The notes below the pieces were generated by a model that made no database searches, was not told the origin of the DNA, and saw only the letters and a list, made by a program, of their open reading frames with translations. A stretch of 43,854 bases of DNA, taken from NCBI GenBank assembly GCA_016929195.1, contig JAFGJG010000036.1, positions 1 to 43,854 on the forward strand. Direction: 5' to 3'. This document shows positions 31,705-38,624 of the stretch, piece after piece. Position 1 is the stretch's first letter; each line of letters opens with the position of its first letter. A program made the translations under genes and the position numbers. The stretch comes from Thermoleophilaceae bacterium (GTDB lineage Bacteria; Actinomycetota; Thermoleophilia; Solirubrobacterales; Thermoleophilaceae).

Positions 31705-32676
31705 CTACTGGCAGCGGTTTGCGCAAGGAGCGATTGCTCCTGCACATAACCCATCGACACCCAGGCCCGGAAGCATGACCGGGAGCCGCGCGGCCGCCTC
31801 AAGGACCTCCGGTGTCCCGTCGTCCAGCACCAGCGCGCCACCGTACGGCAGCCAGGACGCCGCGCGCTCCGGCCCGCTCAGCAGCGCGGCCTTCGCCCTG
31901 ACCTCCGCCTCGAGCGCCGTCGGCGCGATCGCCGTCGCCTGCACGACGCCCGTGAACGCCGGGCGTCCGGTCGCCGGGTCGAGCAGGTGGTGGGCCGGCC
32001 GCCCGTCGCGCCCCTCCCAGCTGCGCCGACCGATGCCGCTCGTGGCCACTCCGCCTTCGGCCACCTCGAAGCGGAGGAGCACGGTCCCGTCGAACGGGCT
32101 CTCGACTTCGACGGCACGCGCGGCACCGCCCACCCGCAGGTCGCCCCCGCAGACGACCGCGAATCCGGGTCGTCCCCGGAGTCGCTCGGCGAGCACGTCG
32201 GCGAACAGCCCCTTCGCGAGACCGCCCGAATCGAGCATCAGGCCGGGGGGCCGGCGGACCCAGTCCGCGCCGGCGGTCAGCTCCCGCCACCGCCCGAGCG
32301 GCGACGGGCCCGCGGGGACTCGCGCTGGGGCATGCGCAAGCGCATCGGCCAGCGGACGGGACGGCGGCGCATCCGGCACGTAGCCCGCGGCCTCGATCTC
32401 CGAGAGCAGCGTCCCGTCGACCAGACCGCCTGTCAGACCGCCGGCCCAGCCGACCGCCGCCGCGAGCCGCGCCAGCATTGGGCTGACCGGCACCACGGTG
32501 CGCGTGTCAGCGTTCAGCCTCGAGAGCTCGCTCGCTGCCAGGAACCGGCTGAACCGTGCGTGCCAGGCCAGCAGCGTGGCACGCGCGGCCCCGGTCGCGG
32601 CCGCCGCTCCCGGACCCGCGGCGCGGATCGTGCAGCGCCCGCCGAAGCACTCGAAGTCGACGGCAGCCTCGGTCAC
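31705..32676 (-). CDS. apbE: FAD:protein FMN transferase (ApbE)
   Basis: 323-aa enzyme that attaches FMN covalently to Ser/Thr of exported redox proteins. Signatures are SRFLAASELSRLNA, LDSGGLAKGLFADVLAERL, VVCGGDLRVGG and the Mg/FAD region ATSGIGRRSWE...HHLLDPATGRPA. GTG 32676 overlaps the stop of the preceding small gene (GTGA). It is the last gene of a four-gene coupled operon with a ferric-reductase-like membrane protein, which fits flavinylation-dependent electron transfer across the membrane. No lipobox is seen; a classical signal peptide is not evident either, so its location is uncertain. Confidence 0.9.
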   Translation of the reverse strand: MTEAAVDFECFGGRCTIRAAGPGAAAATGAARATLLAWHARFSRFLAASELSRLNADTRTVVPVSPMLARLAAAVGWAGGLTGGLVDGTLLSEIEAAGYVPDAPPSRPLADALAHAPARVPAGPSPLGRWRELTAGADWVRRPPGLMLDSGGLAKGLFADVLAERLRGRPGFAVVCGGDLRVGGAARAVEVESPFDGTVLLRFEVAEGGVATSGIGRRSWEGRDGRPAHHLLDPATGRPAFTGVVQATAIAPTALEAEVRAKAALLSGPERAASWLPYGGALVLDDGTPEVLEAAARLPVMLPGLGVDGLCAGAIAPCANRCQ

Positions 32677-32924
32677 GACTGCCCCGTGGACACCGACGCC
32701 GGCTGGTAGCCGCCGCCGGAGTCGTCCGACTCAGCCGAGTCGTCCGAGGCGGCCGAGGTGGTTCCGGAGTCGCTCGCCGCCGTCTGTGCGGCGCTCGCCC
32801 CGAGTGCGGGATCGTGGCCCGTGGCCATCTGCACGTAGATCCCCGCGAACAGCGCGAGGAACGCCGCCACCGCCAGCGCCGCCACGGTCTGCCGGATGCG
32901 CCGCGCGCGCTCGCGCGGGCTCAT
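32673..32924 (-). CDS. Small single-pass membrane protein with Ser/Asp-rich tail
   Basis: 83 aa: a basic N-terminus (SPRERARRIRQ), one membrane helix (TVAALAVAAFLALFAGIYVQM) and an outside tail rich in Ser, Ala, Asp and Gly ending VSTGQS. ATG 32924 overlaps the stop of the ferric-reductase-like gene, and its own stop overlaps apbE. Position between the two suggests it is a partner or the substrate of ApbE; the tail contains near-matches (DSGTTSAAS, STGQS) but no exact copy of the known flavinylation motif. No family is recognised. Confidence 0.75.
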   Translation of the reverse strand: MSPRERARRIRQTVAALAVAAFLALFAGIYVQMATGHDPALGASAAQTAASDSGTTSAASDDSAESDDSGGGYQPASVSTGQS

Positions 32925-33469
32925 GCCGACACCTGCCGACGCGCGGCCGGAGCCGGCCGCCGGCGCGTCATCCGCACCAAGAGCAGCGCCAGCGCCGGGG
33001 CGGCCGGGATGGCCACCGCCGCGAGGAACCAGGCCTGGCCCGCATCGGTGCCCCCGCCGAGCGAGTGAGCGACGGCGCCGAGCCACGCCAGAGCCGTGAA
33101 GCGGTGGAGCATCCGCCAGCGCGCCACGCCGATCCGCCCGCGCGCGTAGTAGCTGAGGCCGAGCGCGAGCAGCGCCCACGCGCTGAGGATCCCCAGGGTC
33201 GTCCAGAGCCGCTCGTACGAGCTGACGAAGGGGATCGTCAGGTCCGCGACGCTCGGGTGCAGGAAGCCGTCGCCCAGCAGCGTCACCGCGTGGAGTGCGA
33301 TCGCGGCGATGGTCGCGAGCGACAGCGCCTCGTGCGCCGACTTCAACCCGCGCACGCGCGGCGGCACGCGCAGGCTCTGAGCGAGGCCGACCGCCACCGC
33401 CGCGCTGGCGGTGAGCAGCGCCACGGCGCCGGCGGCCCGGCTGGCGATCCAGAACAGGTGCTCTTCCAT
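32921..33469 (-). CDS. Ferric-reductase-like transmembrane protein (heme b)
   Basis: 182-aa protein with five to six membrane helices of the FRD/MsrQ type. Histidines suited to bind two hemes lie in AHEALSLATIAAIALHAV and MLHRFTALAWLGAVAHSLGGG. It should carry electrons across the membrane; no NADPH or FAD domain is attached, so electrons must come from quinol or another partner. ATG 33469 begins 5 bp after the lipoprotein gene's stop. Part of the lipoprotein-FRD-small protein-apbE operon. Confidence 0.85.
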   Translation of the reverse strand: MEEHLFWIASRAAGAVALLTASAAVAVGLAQSLRVPPRVRGLKSAHEALSLATIAAIALHAVTLLGDGFLHPSVADLTIPFVSSYERLWTTLGILSAWALLALGLSYYARGRIGVARWRMLHRFTALAWLGAVAHSLGGGTDAGQAWFLAAVAIPAAPALALLLVRMTRRRPAPAARRQVSA

Positions 33470-33474
33470 GATGG

Positions 33475-33888
33475 CTAGGAGGCGGTCGTGCCGACGGTCC
33501 CGCCGGAGCCGCCGCCCTTCGGCGGCTCGCCGGCCGGCGGAGCGCCCTGCGGCATCAGCGACTCCATTGCCGTGCGCACCCCGGACTCGGAGACCCCGAG
33601 CTCGTCGGCCAGCGTGGAGAACGGGTCGTCGCTCGGCGACCGCCCCGGCTGCGGCCGGGTGGCCTCCATGGCCTGCTGCAGCTTCGCCTCCGAGACGCCG
33701 AGCTTCTCCGCCAGCGCACCGATGTCCGGGCCATCGCCCGGCCGGCCCGGTGGCGGGCCGGCCTGCGACCCGGACCGCTGGCCGGTCGCCGCCGCCGCGT
33801 CGCTCGATCCGTCGGTGCCGCAGCCGGTGACGGCGATCATGCCGGTCACCCCGAGCAGGGCGGCGGTATTCCTCAGCCTCGTATTCAC
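33475..33888 (-). CDS. Putative lipoprotein with two LGVSE helical repeats
   Basis: 137 aa with a lipoprotein signal (LLGVTGMIAVTGC, lipobox VTGC, cysteine about residue 23). The mature part has two copies of a 20-residue unit, IGALAEKLGVSEAKLQQAME and FSTLADELGVSESGVRTAME, in Pro/Gly/Ser-rich surroundings. The unit resembles short helix-turn-helix-like repeats but no function is recognised. GTG 33888 is preceded by GAGAGGAAG. It is the first gene of the FRD-apbE operon and is divergent from the carH-like gene with 142 bp between, which hold the CTGTACAG repeats. Confidence 0.75.
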   Translation of the reverse strand: MNTRLRNTAALLGVTGMIAVTGCGTDGSSDAAAATGQRSGSQAGPPPGRPGDGPDIGALAEKLGVSEAKLQQAMEATRPQPGRSPSDDPFSTLADELGVSESGVRTAMESLMPQGAPPAGEPPKGGGSGGTVGTTAS

Positions 33889-34004
33889 GATGCTTCCTCT
33901 CGTCGGGGGGGGTGTTCCTAAGACGGAGGCATCGTGGGGTGGCGAGCTAGGCGGCTCCTGAACGTTCCCTGAGGGGATCCTGGGCCTTTGGATCTCAGAC
34001 CGAT

Positions 34005-34024
34005 CTGTACAGGGGCTGTACAGT
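34005..34024. promoter_or_regulatory. carH-like gene promoter with twin CTGTACAG operator
   Basis: CTGTACAG-GGG-CTGTACAG occupies 34005-34023: two 8-bp palindromes with 11-bp periodicity. The -10 hexamer TACAGT (34019-34024) overlaps the second copy and ends 6 nt before ATG 34031, so the mRNA is leaderless and the operator covers the promoter. CarH of Thermus is known to bind tandem 11-bp repeats, so autorepression by the gene product is likely. Being symmetric, the site could also act on the divergent lipoprotein operon. Confidence 0.75.
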
Positions 34025-34030
34025 GAGCCG

Positions 34031-34882
34031 ATGGAGGCGCACCGGCTCCGAATCGGCGAACTGAGCCGCCGTACGGGGGTCTCCAGGGAGCTGCTGCGCG
34101 CGTGGGAGCGACGCTATGGAGTGCTACGGCCCGAGCGCACGGAGGGCGGGCTCCGGCTCTACTCGGCTGACGACGAGCGCCGGGTCCGGCGCATGCAGGT
34201 CGAGATGGCGGGCGGGATCTCCGCCGCCGAGGCCGCGCGGGTCGTGGCGGGGGGGGAGCCCGAGCCGAGGCCCGAGACCGGCAACGCGCTGGAGTCGGCG
34301 CGGGAGCGGCTCACCCGGACGCTCGAGGACATGGATGCGGAGGGAGCGCACGCCGCGCTGGACGCTGCGCTGACGGCGTTCATGGTGGACACCGTGCTCT
34401 CGGGCGTCGTCCTGCCCTTCCTTCGCGACCTGGGCTGGCGCTGGGAGCGCGGTGAGGTCTCGGTCGCACAGGAGCACTTCGCCAGCAACCTGATCCGGAG
34501 CCGCCTGCTGGGCCTGGCGAGGGGGTGGGAGCGGGGCGAGGGTCGGCGAGCGCTGCTGGCCTGCGCCTCCGGCGAGCAGCACGATCTGGCTCTCATCGCC
34601 TTCGGCCTCGCGCTGCGCAGCCGGGGCTGGCGCATCGCGTTTCTCGGGGCGGATACGCCCGCGGCGAGCGTGGCGGAGGCAGCGGAGCGGCTCGCGCCCG
34701 AGCTTGTCGTGATCACCGCCGTGTCTGCGAGCGCCTTTCGCTCCGAGGCGCGCGATCTGGAGGAGCTGGCTGCGAGGCACGAGGTCGCCATCGCGGGCCC
34801 CGGCGCCACGCGCGCGGTCGCCGGCAAGCTCGGGTGCGCGCTCATCGACGGCGACCCCGTGGCAGCCGCGGCCGAGCTCTGA
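34031..34882 (+). CDS. CarH-type B12-dependent photoreceptor, MerR-family repressor
   Basis: 283 aa. The N-terminal MerR winged helix reads RIGELSRRTGVSRELLRAWERRYGVL (7-32). The cobalamin-binding part has the four-helix cap motif Trp138-x9-Glu148-His149 and lower-ligand His184 in GEQHDLALIAFGLAL; the 35-residue distance between the two histidines equals that in Thermus CarH (142 to 177). Such proteins bind adenosylcobalamin as tetramers on DNA in the dark and fall apart in light, derepressing targets. ATG 34031 has TACAGT 6 nt upstream. Operator repeats in its own and the next promoter point to autoregulation and control of the fasciclin gene. Confidence 0.92.
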   Translation: MEAHRLRIGELSRRTGVSRELLRAWERRYGVLRPERTEGGLRLYSADDERRVRRMQVEMAGGISAAEAARVVAGGEPEPRPETGNALESARERLTRTLEDMDAEGAHAALDAALTAFMVDTVLSGVVLPFLRDLGWRWERGEVSVAQEHFASNLIRSRLLGLARGWERGEGRRALLACASGEQHDLALIAFGLALRSRGWRIAFLGADTPAASVAEAAERLAPELVVITAVSASAFRSEARDLEELAARHEVAIAGPGATRAVAGKLGCALIDGDPVAAAAEL

Positions 34883-34932
34883 CGATCCGGCGGCGGGGAT
34901 GGGTCTCGCCCCCTTCTTGGCGCGGACACACC

Positions 34933-34965
34933 ATTGACAAGAGCTGTACAAAAGCTGTACGTTCC
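34933..34965 (+). promoter_or_regulatory. Fasciclin gene promoter with three tandem 11-bp CarH-type repeats
   Basis: Three 11-bp units follow each other: ATTGACAAGAG, CTGTACAAAAG, CTGTACGTTCC. The first contains the -35 TTGACA (34934-34939) and the third the -10 TACGTT (34958-34963), spaced by 18 bp. Fourteen of 19 bases from 34944 equal the carH-promoter operator. Three repeats from -35 to -10 is the reported geometry for a CarH tetramer blocking a promoter. Confidence 0.8.
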
Positions 34966-35007
34966 TTCAGCGATGCATGTACACCGCTCACCATTGGAGG
35001 AGCACGG

Positions 35008-35523
35008 ATGAGAAAGCTCGCAGTTACCGCAGTGATCGCAATCGTCGCGCTCGCGACGGCGGCGGTGGCCTTCGGCGGCGGCGACGGCACGGGCCCGGCC
35101 GAGTCCGCAAAGGCCCGCAAGAACATCGTCAAGACGGCTGCCGGCGATCCCCGCTTCGACACGCTCGTGTCGCTCGTGAAGCAGGCGGGCCTGGCCAAGA
35201 CCCTGTCCGGGAAGGGACCGTTCACGGTCTTCGCCCCCACGGACAAGGCGTTCAAGAAGGTTCCCGCGGACACCCTCGAGGCGCTCGGGGCCGACAAGGA
35301 GGCCCTGAAGCGCGTGCTTCTGTACCACGGCGTGTCGGGCCGCTACCCCGCCGCGCGGGTGGTTAAGAAGGAATCGCTGAAGAGCCTCGCGGGGCCGCGT
35401 CTCACCGTTCGCGTGAAGGGCGACACGGTCAGGGTCGGCGGCGCCAAGGTCATCGATCCGGACATCAAGGCCTCCAACGGGATCGTCCACGCCATCAACG
35501 GCGTGCTCATCCCCCCGGAGTAA
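35008..35523 (+). CDS. Secreted fasciclin (FAS1) domain protein
   Basis: 171-aa exported protein: signal peptide (KLAVTAVIAIVALATAAVAFG) followed by one FAS1 domain with the H1/H2 blocks FTVFAPTDKAFKKVP (H1) and NGIVHAINGVLIPPE (H2) and YHGVSGRYPAARVV between. FAS1 proteins mediate adhesion, and some algal members (AstaP) bind carotenoids. GGAGGAG lies 6 nt before ATG 35008. The promoter carries CarH-type repeats, so expression is predicted to rise in light. A strong hairpin follows the gene at 35538-35567. Confidence 0.9.
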   Translation: MRKLAVTAVIAIVALATAAVAFGGGDGTGPAESAKARKNIVKTAAGDPRFDTLVSLVKQAGLAKTLSGKGPFTVFAPTDKAFKKVPADTLEALGADKEALKRVLLYHGVSGRYPAARVVKKESLKSLAGPRLTVRVKGDTVRVGGAKVIDPDIKASNGIVHAINGVLIPPE

Positions 35524-35537
35524 CCCGCCCTCGGGTG

Positions 35538-35567
35538 CGGCCCTGGCGACCGGCGTCGCCGGGGCCG
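35538..35567. terminator. Bidirectional hairpin terminator without U-tract
   Basis: A 13-bp stem (CGGCCCTGGCGAC with GTCGCCGGGGCCG, one G-U pair) closes a CGGC tetraloop between the convergent fasciclin and NTF2-like genes. No T-run follows on either strand. Confidence 0.7.
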
Positions 35568-35573
35568 TGCCCC

Positions 35574-35948
35574 TCAGGCGCCGGCGCGCGGCTCCCAGTC
35601 GGCCTCGGAGATGAGGCCGTCCCGGAAGCGCCAGGTCCAGCGCACCTGAGTCTCGGCGAAGCCGCCCTCGGAGCGCTGGACGCGCGCGGACCCGAGGACG
35701 GTCACGCTGTCGCCGTTCTCCTCGTACTCACGCGGCCGCAGCACCACGCGGGTGCCCTTGCCCTCGGCGTCGGCGAAGAACCCGCGCACCTCCTCGCGGC
35801 CGTGGAGCGTGCGCCCGTTGGTCGTGTAGAGCCGCACGCTCACGTCCTCGCAGACGTGCTCCGCCAGGTACTCGCCGCCCTGCCGGAGCCCGTCTTCCTG
35901 CATGGCGCGGTAGAGCTCCTTCACGAGAGCCAGCTTGGGCGAGTCCAC
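35574..35948 (-). CDS. NTF2-like (SnoaL-like) protein
   Basis: 124-aa cone-fold protein: [41 protein letters not shown], and the strands [29 protein letters not shown]. It is a second member of the same superfamily as 10088-10513 but not closely similar. Function unknown. GTG 35948 has GAGAGG about 8 nt upstream. A 16-bp palindrome 20 bp before the start suggests control by a TetR-type repressor encoded elsewhere. Confidence 0.8.
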   Translation of the reverse strand: MDSPKLALVKELYRAMQEDGLRQGGEYLAEHVCEDVSVRLYTTNGRTLHGREEVRGFFADAEGKGTRVVLRPREYEENGDSVTVLGSARVQRSEGGFAETQVRWTWRFRDGLISEADWEPRAGA

Positions 35949-35968
35949 GTGGCAATCCTCTCATGACC

Positions 35969-35984
35969 TAGACCGTTCGGTCTA
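35969..35984. promoter_or_regulatory. TetR-like palindromic operator
   Basis: TAGACCG-TT-CGGTCTA is an inverted repeat with perfect 7-bp arms, 20 bp upstream of the NTF2-like GTG. Palindromes of this form are typical of actinobacterial TetR-family sites. No tetR gene lies in the window. Confidence 0.6.
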
Positions 35985-36034
35985 CCCTCAAAACGAGGTA
36001 ATCGGGCCAGCCGTGGGCGTTGTTCGCCGCGCGC

Positions 36035-36040
36035 TAGACT
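36035..36040 (+). promoter_or_regulatory. -10 element for rpmG-secE-nusG transcript
   Basis: TAGACT at 36035-36040, followed by GG, matches the -10 seen before tRNA-Thr(CGT) and resembles that of rpoD. Leader to the rpmG ATG is about 65 nt. No clear -35. Confidence 0.45.
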
Positions 36041-36111
36041 GGCCAGGACCTCGCGGCCGGAGCGGGGTCTTTCGCTGCCCGGCCGCCCAGAATCAACCTT
36101 CCGAAGGGGCC

Positions 36112-36276
36112 ATGGCTCGCGGAGACGTACGAATCGCCGTCACCCTCGCCTGCGAGGAGTGCAAGCGGCGCAATTACCAGTCGGAGAAGTCCAAGCGCAA
36201 CGATCCGGACCGGATCGAGCTGCGCAAGTACTGCCGCTGGTGCGGCCGGCACACCGCGCACAGGGAGACCCGGTGA
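36112..36276 (+). CDS. rpmG: 50S ribosomal protein L33
   Basis: 54-aa ribosomal protein of the zinc-binding (C+) form, with CEEC and CRWC pairs ([25 protein letters not shown]). ATG 36112 is preceded by GAAGGGG at about 5 nt. It begins the rpmG-secE-nusG-rplK-rplA group. The tRNA-Trp that often lies between rpmG and secE is absent; only 38 bp separate them. Confidence 0.96.
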   Translation: MARGDVRIAVTLACEECKRRNYQSEKSKRNDPDRIELRKYCRWCGRHTAHRETR

Positions 36277-36314
36277 CGGATCGCCCATATACGCGCGCGC
36301 GAAGGAGCTAGCGC

Positions 36315-36818
36315 TTGGCCCGCGACCGCCAGCAGGCGAAGCAGCGCCAGGCGGAGCGGCGCGCGCGCCGGCTCGCCCAGGAGCGCGGCGACGGGGCTCC
36401 CCAGGAGGAGAACCCCGCGGTCAGCCCTGAGCTGGCGGCCGGCGCACCCCCCCAGGACGAGGGCCAGTCCGAGGCGCTCGTCTTCGACGAGGAGACCGAC
36501 CTCGGCAACGAGGACGAGCACCTCACCGAGGAGGAGATCGAGGCCGAGGAGGAGGCGGAGGAGGAGCTCGCCGCCCGCGGCGAGGACGGCTTCGAGCCGC
36601 GCGGCCGCCGCGGCGCCGACCCCGAGGCCCACAAGGACCGGCCCCGTGTCGTACAGTTCCTCGTCGCAGTCTGGGCCGAGCTACAGCGAGTACAGTGGCC
36701 CGACCGTCAGGCGCTCACCACGCTGACGGGCGTCGTGCTCGGCTTCGTCCTGATCATGGGCGGGTACCTCGGACTGCTCGACGCAATCTTCTCCGAAGTG
36801 ATCAAGGCAATCATCTGA
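36315..36818 (+). CDS. secE: Preprotein translocase subunit SecE with long acidic N-terminal extension
   Basis: Inner-membrane subunit of the SecYEG channel. The conserved part is the C-terminal 60 residues: VVQFLVAVWAELQRVQWPDRQAL and one membrane helix (GVVLGFVLIMGGYLGLLDAIF). Before it lies an unusual 105-residue extension, basic at first (RQQAKQRQAERRARR) and then strongly acidic (EEEIEAEEEAEEELAARGEDG). Total 167 aa against about 65-125 in most bacteria. TTG 36315 is the start, with AAGGAG 8 nt upstream. Its stop overlaps the nusG start (TGATG). Confidence 0.92.
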   Translation: MARDRQQAKQRQAERRARRLAQERGDGAPQEENPAVSPELAAGAPPQDEGQSEALVFDEETDLGNEDEHLTEEEIEAEEEAEEELAARGEDGFEPRGRRGADPEAHKDRPRVVQFLVAVWAELQRVQWPDRQALTTLTGVVLGFVLIMGGYLGLLDAIFSEVIKAII

Positions 36819-37339
36819 TGTTTCGCTGGTACGCGGTCAACACCTACTCAGGGCACGAGAACAAGGTCAAGCAGAACCTTGAGCACCGGCGCATCTCGCT
36901 GGGGCAGGAGAACAGCATCCGCCAGATCGTCGTCCCGACCGAGCAGATCCAGGAGCTCAAGGACGGGCAGAAGATCCAGAAGGAGCAGCGGACGATGCCC
37001 GGCTACCTGCTCGTGAACATGAACCTCACGGACGACTCCTGGTCGCTCGTCAAGAACACGCCCGGGGTCACCGGCTTCGTCGGCGCCTCGAACAGCCCGG
37101 TCCCGCTCAACCAGGGCGAGGTCGACCGGCTCCTGCATCGCGAGGCCGCCGAGCGCCCGCGCACCCGCGCGCAGTTCTCGATCGGCGAGTCGGTCAAGGT
37201 GGTCTCCGGTCCGCTCTCCGACTTCTCCGGCGAGATCTCCGAGATCAACGAGGACGGCGCCAAGCTCAAGGTGCTGGTATCGATCTTCGGTCGCGAGACC
37301 CCGGTAGAGGTCGGCTTCGACCAGGTGAAGAAGATCTGA
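36818..37339 (+). CDS. nusG: Transcription termination/antitermination factor NusG
   Basis: 173-aa elongation factor linking RNA polymerase with Rho or the ribosome. NGN domain starts FRWYAVNTYSGHENKVKQNL and includes PGYLLVNM and TPGVTGFVG; the C-terminal KOW domain is FSIGESVKVVSGPLSDFSGEI. ATG 36818 shares bases with the secE stop, so translation is coupled. rplK follows after 3 bp. Confidence 0.97.
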   Translation: MFRWYAVNTYSGHENKVKQNLEHRRISLGQENSIRQIVVPTEQIQELKDGQKIQKEQRTMPGYLLVNMNLTDDSWSLVKNTPGVTGFVGASNSPVPLNQGEVDRLLHREAAERPRTRAQFSIGESVKVVSGPLSDFSGEISEINEDGAKLKVLVSIFGRETPVEVGFDQVKKI

Positions 37340-37342
37340 GAC

Positions 37343-37765
37343 ATGGCACGCAAGGTCCTCACACTCATCAAGCTCCAGGTCCCCGGCGGCCAGGCCAACC
37401 CGGCGCCGCCGGTGGGCCCCGCGCTCGGCCAGCACGGCGTGAACATCATGGAGTTCTGCAAGGCGTTCAATGCCCAGACCCAGCAGGACACCGGCACGAT
37501 CATCCCGGTGGAGATCACGGTCTACGAGGACCGCTCCTTCACCTTCATCACGAAGACGCCGCCGGCCGCGGTGCTCATCAAGCAGGCCATCAACCTCGAC
37601 AAGGGCTCCGGCGAGCCGAATCGCAACAAGGTCGGCACGATCACGCCCGCGCAGATCCGGCAGATCGCCGAGCAGAAGATGCCCGACCTGAACGCGAACG
37701 ACATCGAGGCGGCGGCCAAGATCATCGAAGGCACGGCGCGCTCGATGGGCGTGGAGGTCCGCTGA
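37343..37765 (+). CDS. rplK: 50S ribosomal protein L11
   Basis: 140 aa, standard length. [36 protein letters not shown] is the N-terminal signature (residues about 8-43; key PPVGPALGQ), and the C-terminal RNA-binding domain ends TARSMGVEV. It binds the GTPase-centre rRNA. Starts 3 bp after nusG and overlaps rplA (TGATG). Confidence 0.98.
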   Translation: MARKVLTLIKLQVPGGQANPAPPVGPALGQHGVNIMEFCKAFNAQTQQDTGTIIPVEITVYEDRSFTFITKTPPAAVLIKQAINLDKGSGEPNRNKVGTITPAQIRQIAEQKMPDLNANDIEAAAKIIEGTARSMGVEVR

Positions 37766-38490
37766 TGCCGAAGCACGGCAAGCGCTATCGCTCGAACCTC
37801 GAGTCCGTGGACCGCGAGAAGCTCTACGAGCCCTCGGAGGCGGTCTCGGTGATCAAGGGCTTCCAGGCGGCCAAGTTCGACGAGACCGTCGAGGCGCACA
37901 TCCGCACCGGGCTCAACGTCCGTCACGCGGAGGAGCAGCTGCGCGGGACCATCTCGCTGCCCCATGGGCTCGGCAAGGAGATGACCGTCGCGGTCTTCGC
38001 GAAGGGCGACAAGGCCCGCGAGGCGGAGGAGGCCGGCGCGGACCACGTGGGCGCCGAGGATCTTGCGAAGCGCATCGAGGAGGACGGCTTCACGGACTTC
38101 GACGTCGCGATCGCGACGCCCGACATGATGCCCGTGGTCGGCAAGCTCGGCCGGATCCTCGGGCCGCAGGGCAAGATGCCCAACCCGAAGGTCGGCACCG
38201 TCACGAACGACGTGTCCAAGGCCGTGTCCGAGTCGAAGGCCGGGAAGGTCGAGTACCGCACCGACCGCCACGCGATCGTGCACATGACGATCGGCAAGCT
38301 GAGCTTCGACGAGAAGGTGCTGCTCGAGAACTACGCCGCGCTGATCGACGAGATCGTCCGGGCCCGCCCGGCCGCGGCGAAGGGCCGTTACCTTCAGTCG
38401 ATCACGCTGACCACCACGACGAACCCGGGGGTCAAGGTCGACCCCGCGCGCACGCGGGGAATCGCCGAGGAGGCCGCGCCGGTAGGCTAG
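37765..38490 (+). CDS. rplA: 50S ribosomal protein L1
   Basis: 241 aa. [23 protein letters not shown] opens the protein; the signature [19 protein letters not shown] sits near residue 130. L1 binds 23S rRNA at the exit site and often represses its own rplK-rplA mRNA. ATG overlaps the rplK stop by one base. The L10 leader follows directly. Confidence 0.98.
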   Translation: MPKHGKRYRSNLESVDREKLYEPSEAVSVIKGFQAAKFDETVEAHIRTGLNVRHAEEQLRGTISLPHGLGKEMTVAVFAKGDKAREAEEAGADHVGAEDLAKRIEEDGFTDFDVAIATPDMMPVVGKLGRILGPQGKMPNPKVGTVTNDVSKAVSESKAGKVEYRTDRHAIVHMTIGKLSFDEKVLLENYAALIDEIVRARPAAAKGRYLQSITLTTTTNPGVKVDPARTRGIAEEAAPVG

Positions 38491-38609
38491 GCCCCGATCT
38501 TTCTGCCCGAGACCCTCGGCAGCCGCGAGGCGGAAGTCCGGGGCAGGTGGAGCCACGACGATCGTCCGCGATCCGTTCCGTGAGCCCGCCTGCGTGCGGG
38601 CTCTTCTTT
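38491..38609 (+). ncRNA. Ribosomal protein L10 leader with attenuator
   Basis: The 134-nt spacer before rplJ contains the elements expected of the L10(L12)4-binding leader: CGAGACCCTCGGCAGCCGCGAGGCGGAAGT (region 38508-38540; key block GGCGGAAGTCC) and a closing GCCCCG/CGGGGC helix (38491-38496 with 38542-38547). It ends in an intrinsic attenuator hairpin GAGCCCGC (38582-38589) with GCGGGCTC (38596-38603) and the T-rich TTCTTT. Excess L10-L12 should stop transcription or translation of rplJ-rplL. Confidence 0.8.
38582..38609 (+). terminator. Attenuator terminator before rplJ
   Basis: Stem GAGCCCGC/GCGGGCTC with loop CTGCGT, followed by TTCTTT, 16 nt before the rplJ ATG. It is the only hairpin in the window with a recognisable T-run. 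Confidence 0.75.
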
Positions 38610-38624
38610 GAGCAAAGGAACAGG

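Noticed and set aside
36277-36314. tRNA-Trp expected between rpmG and secE
   Set aside because: The gap is only 38 bp with no cloverleaf.
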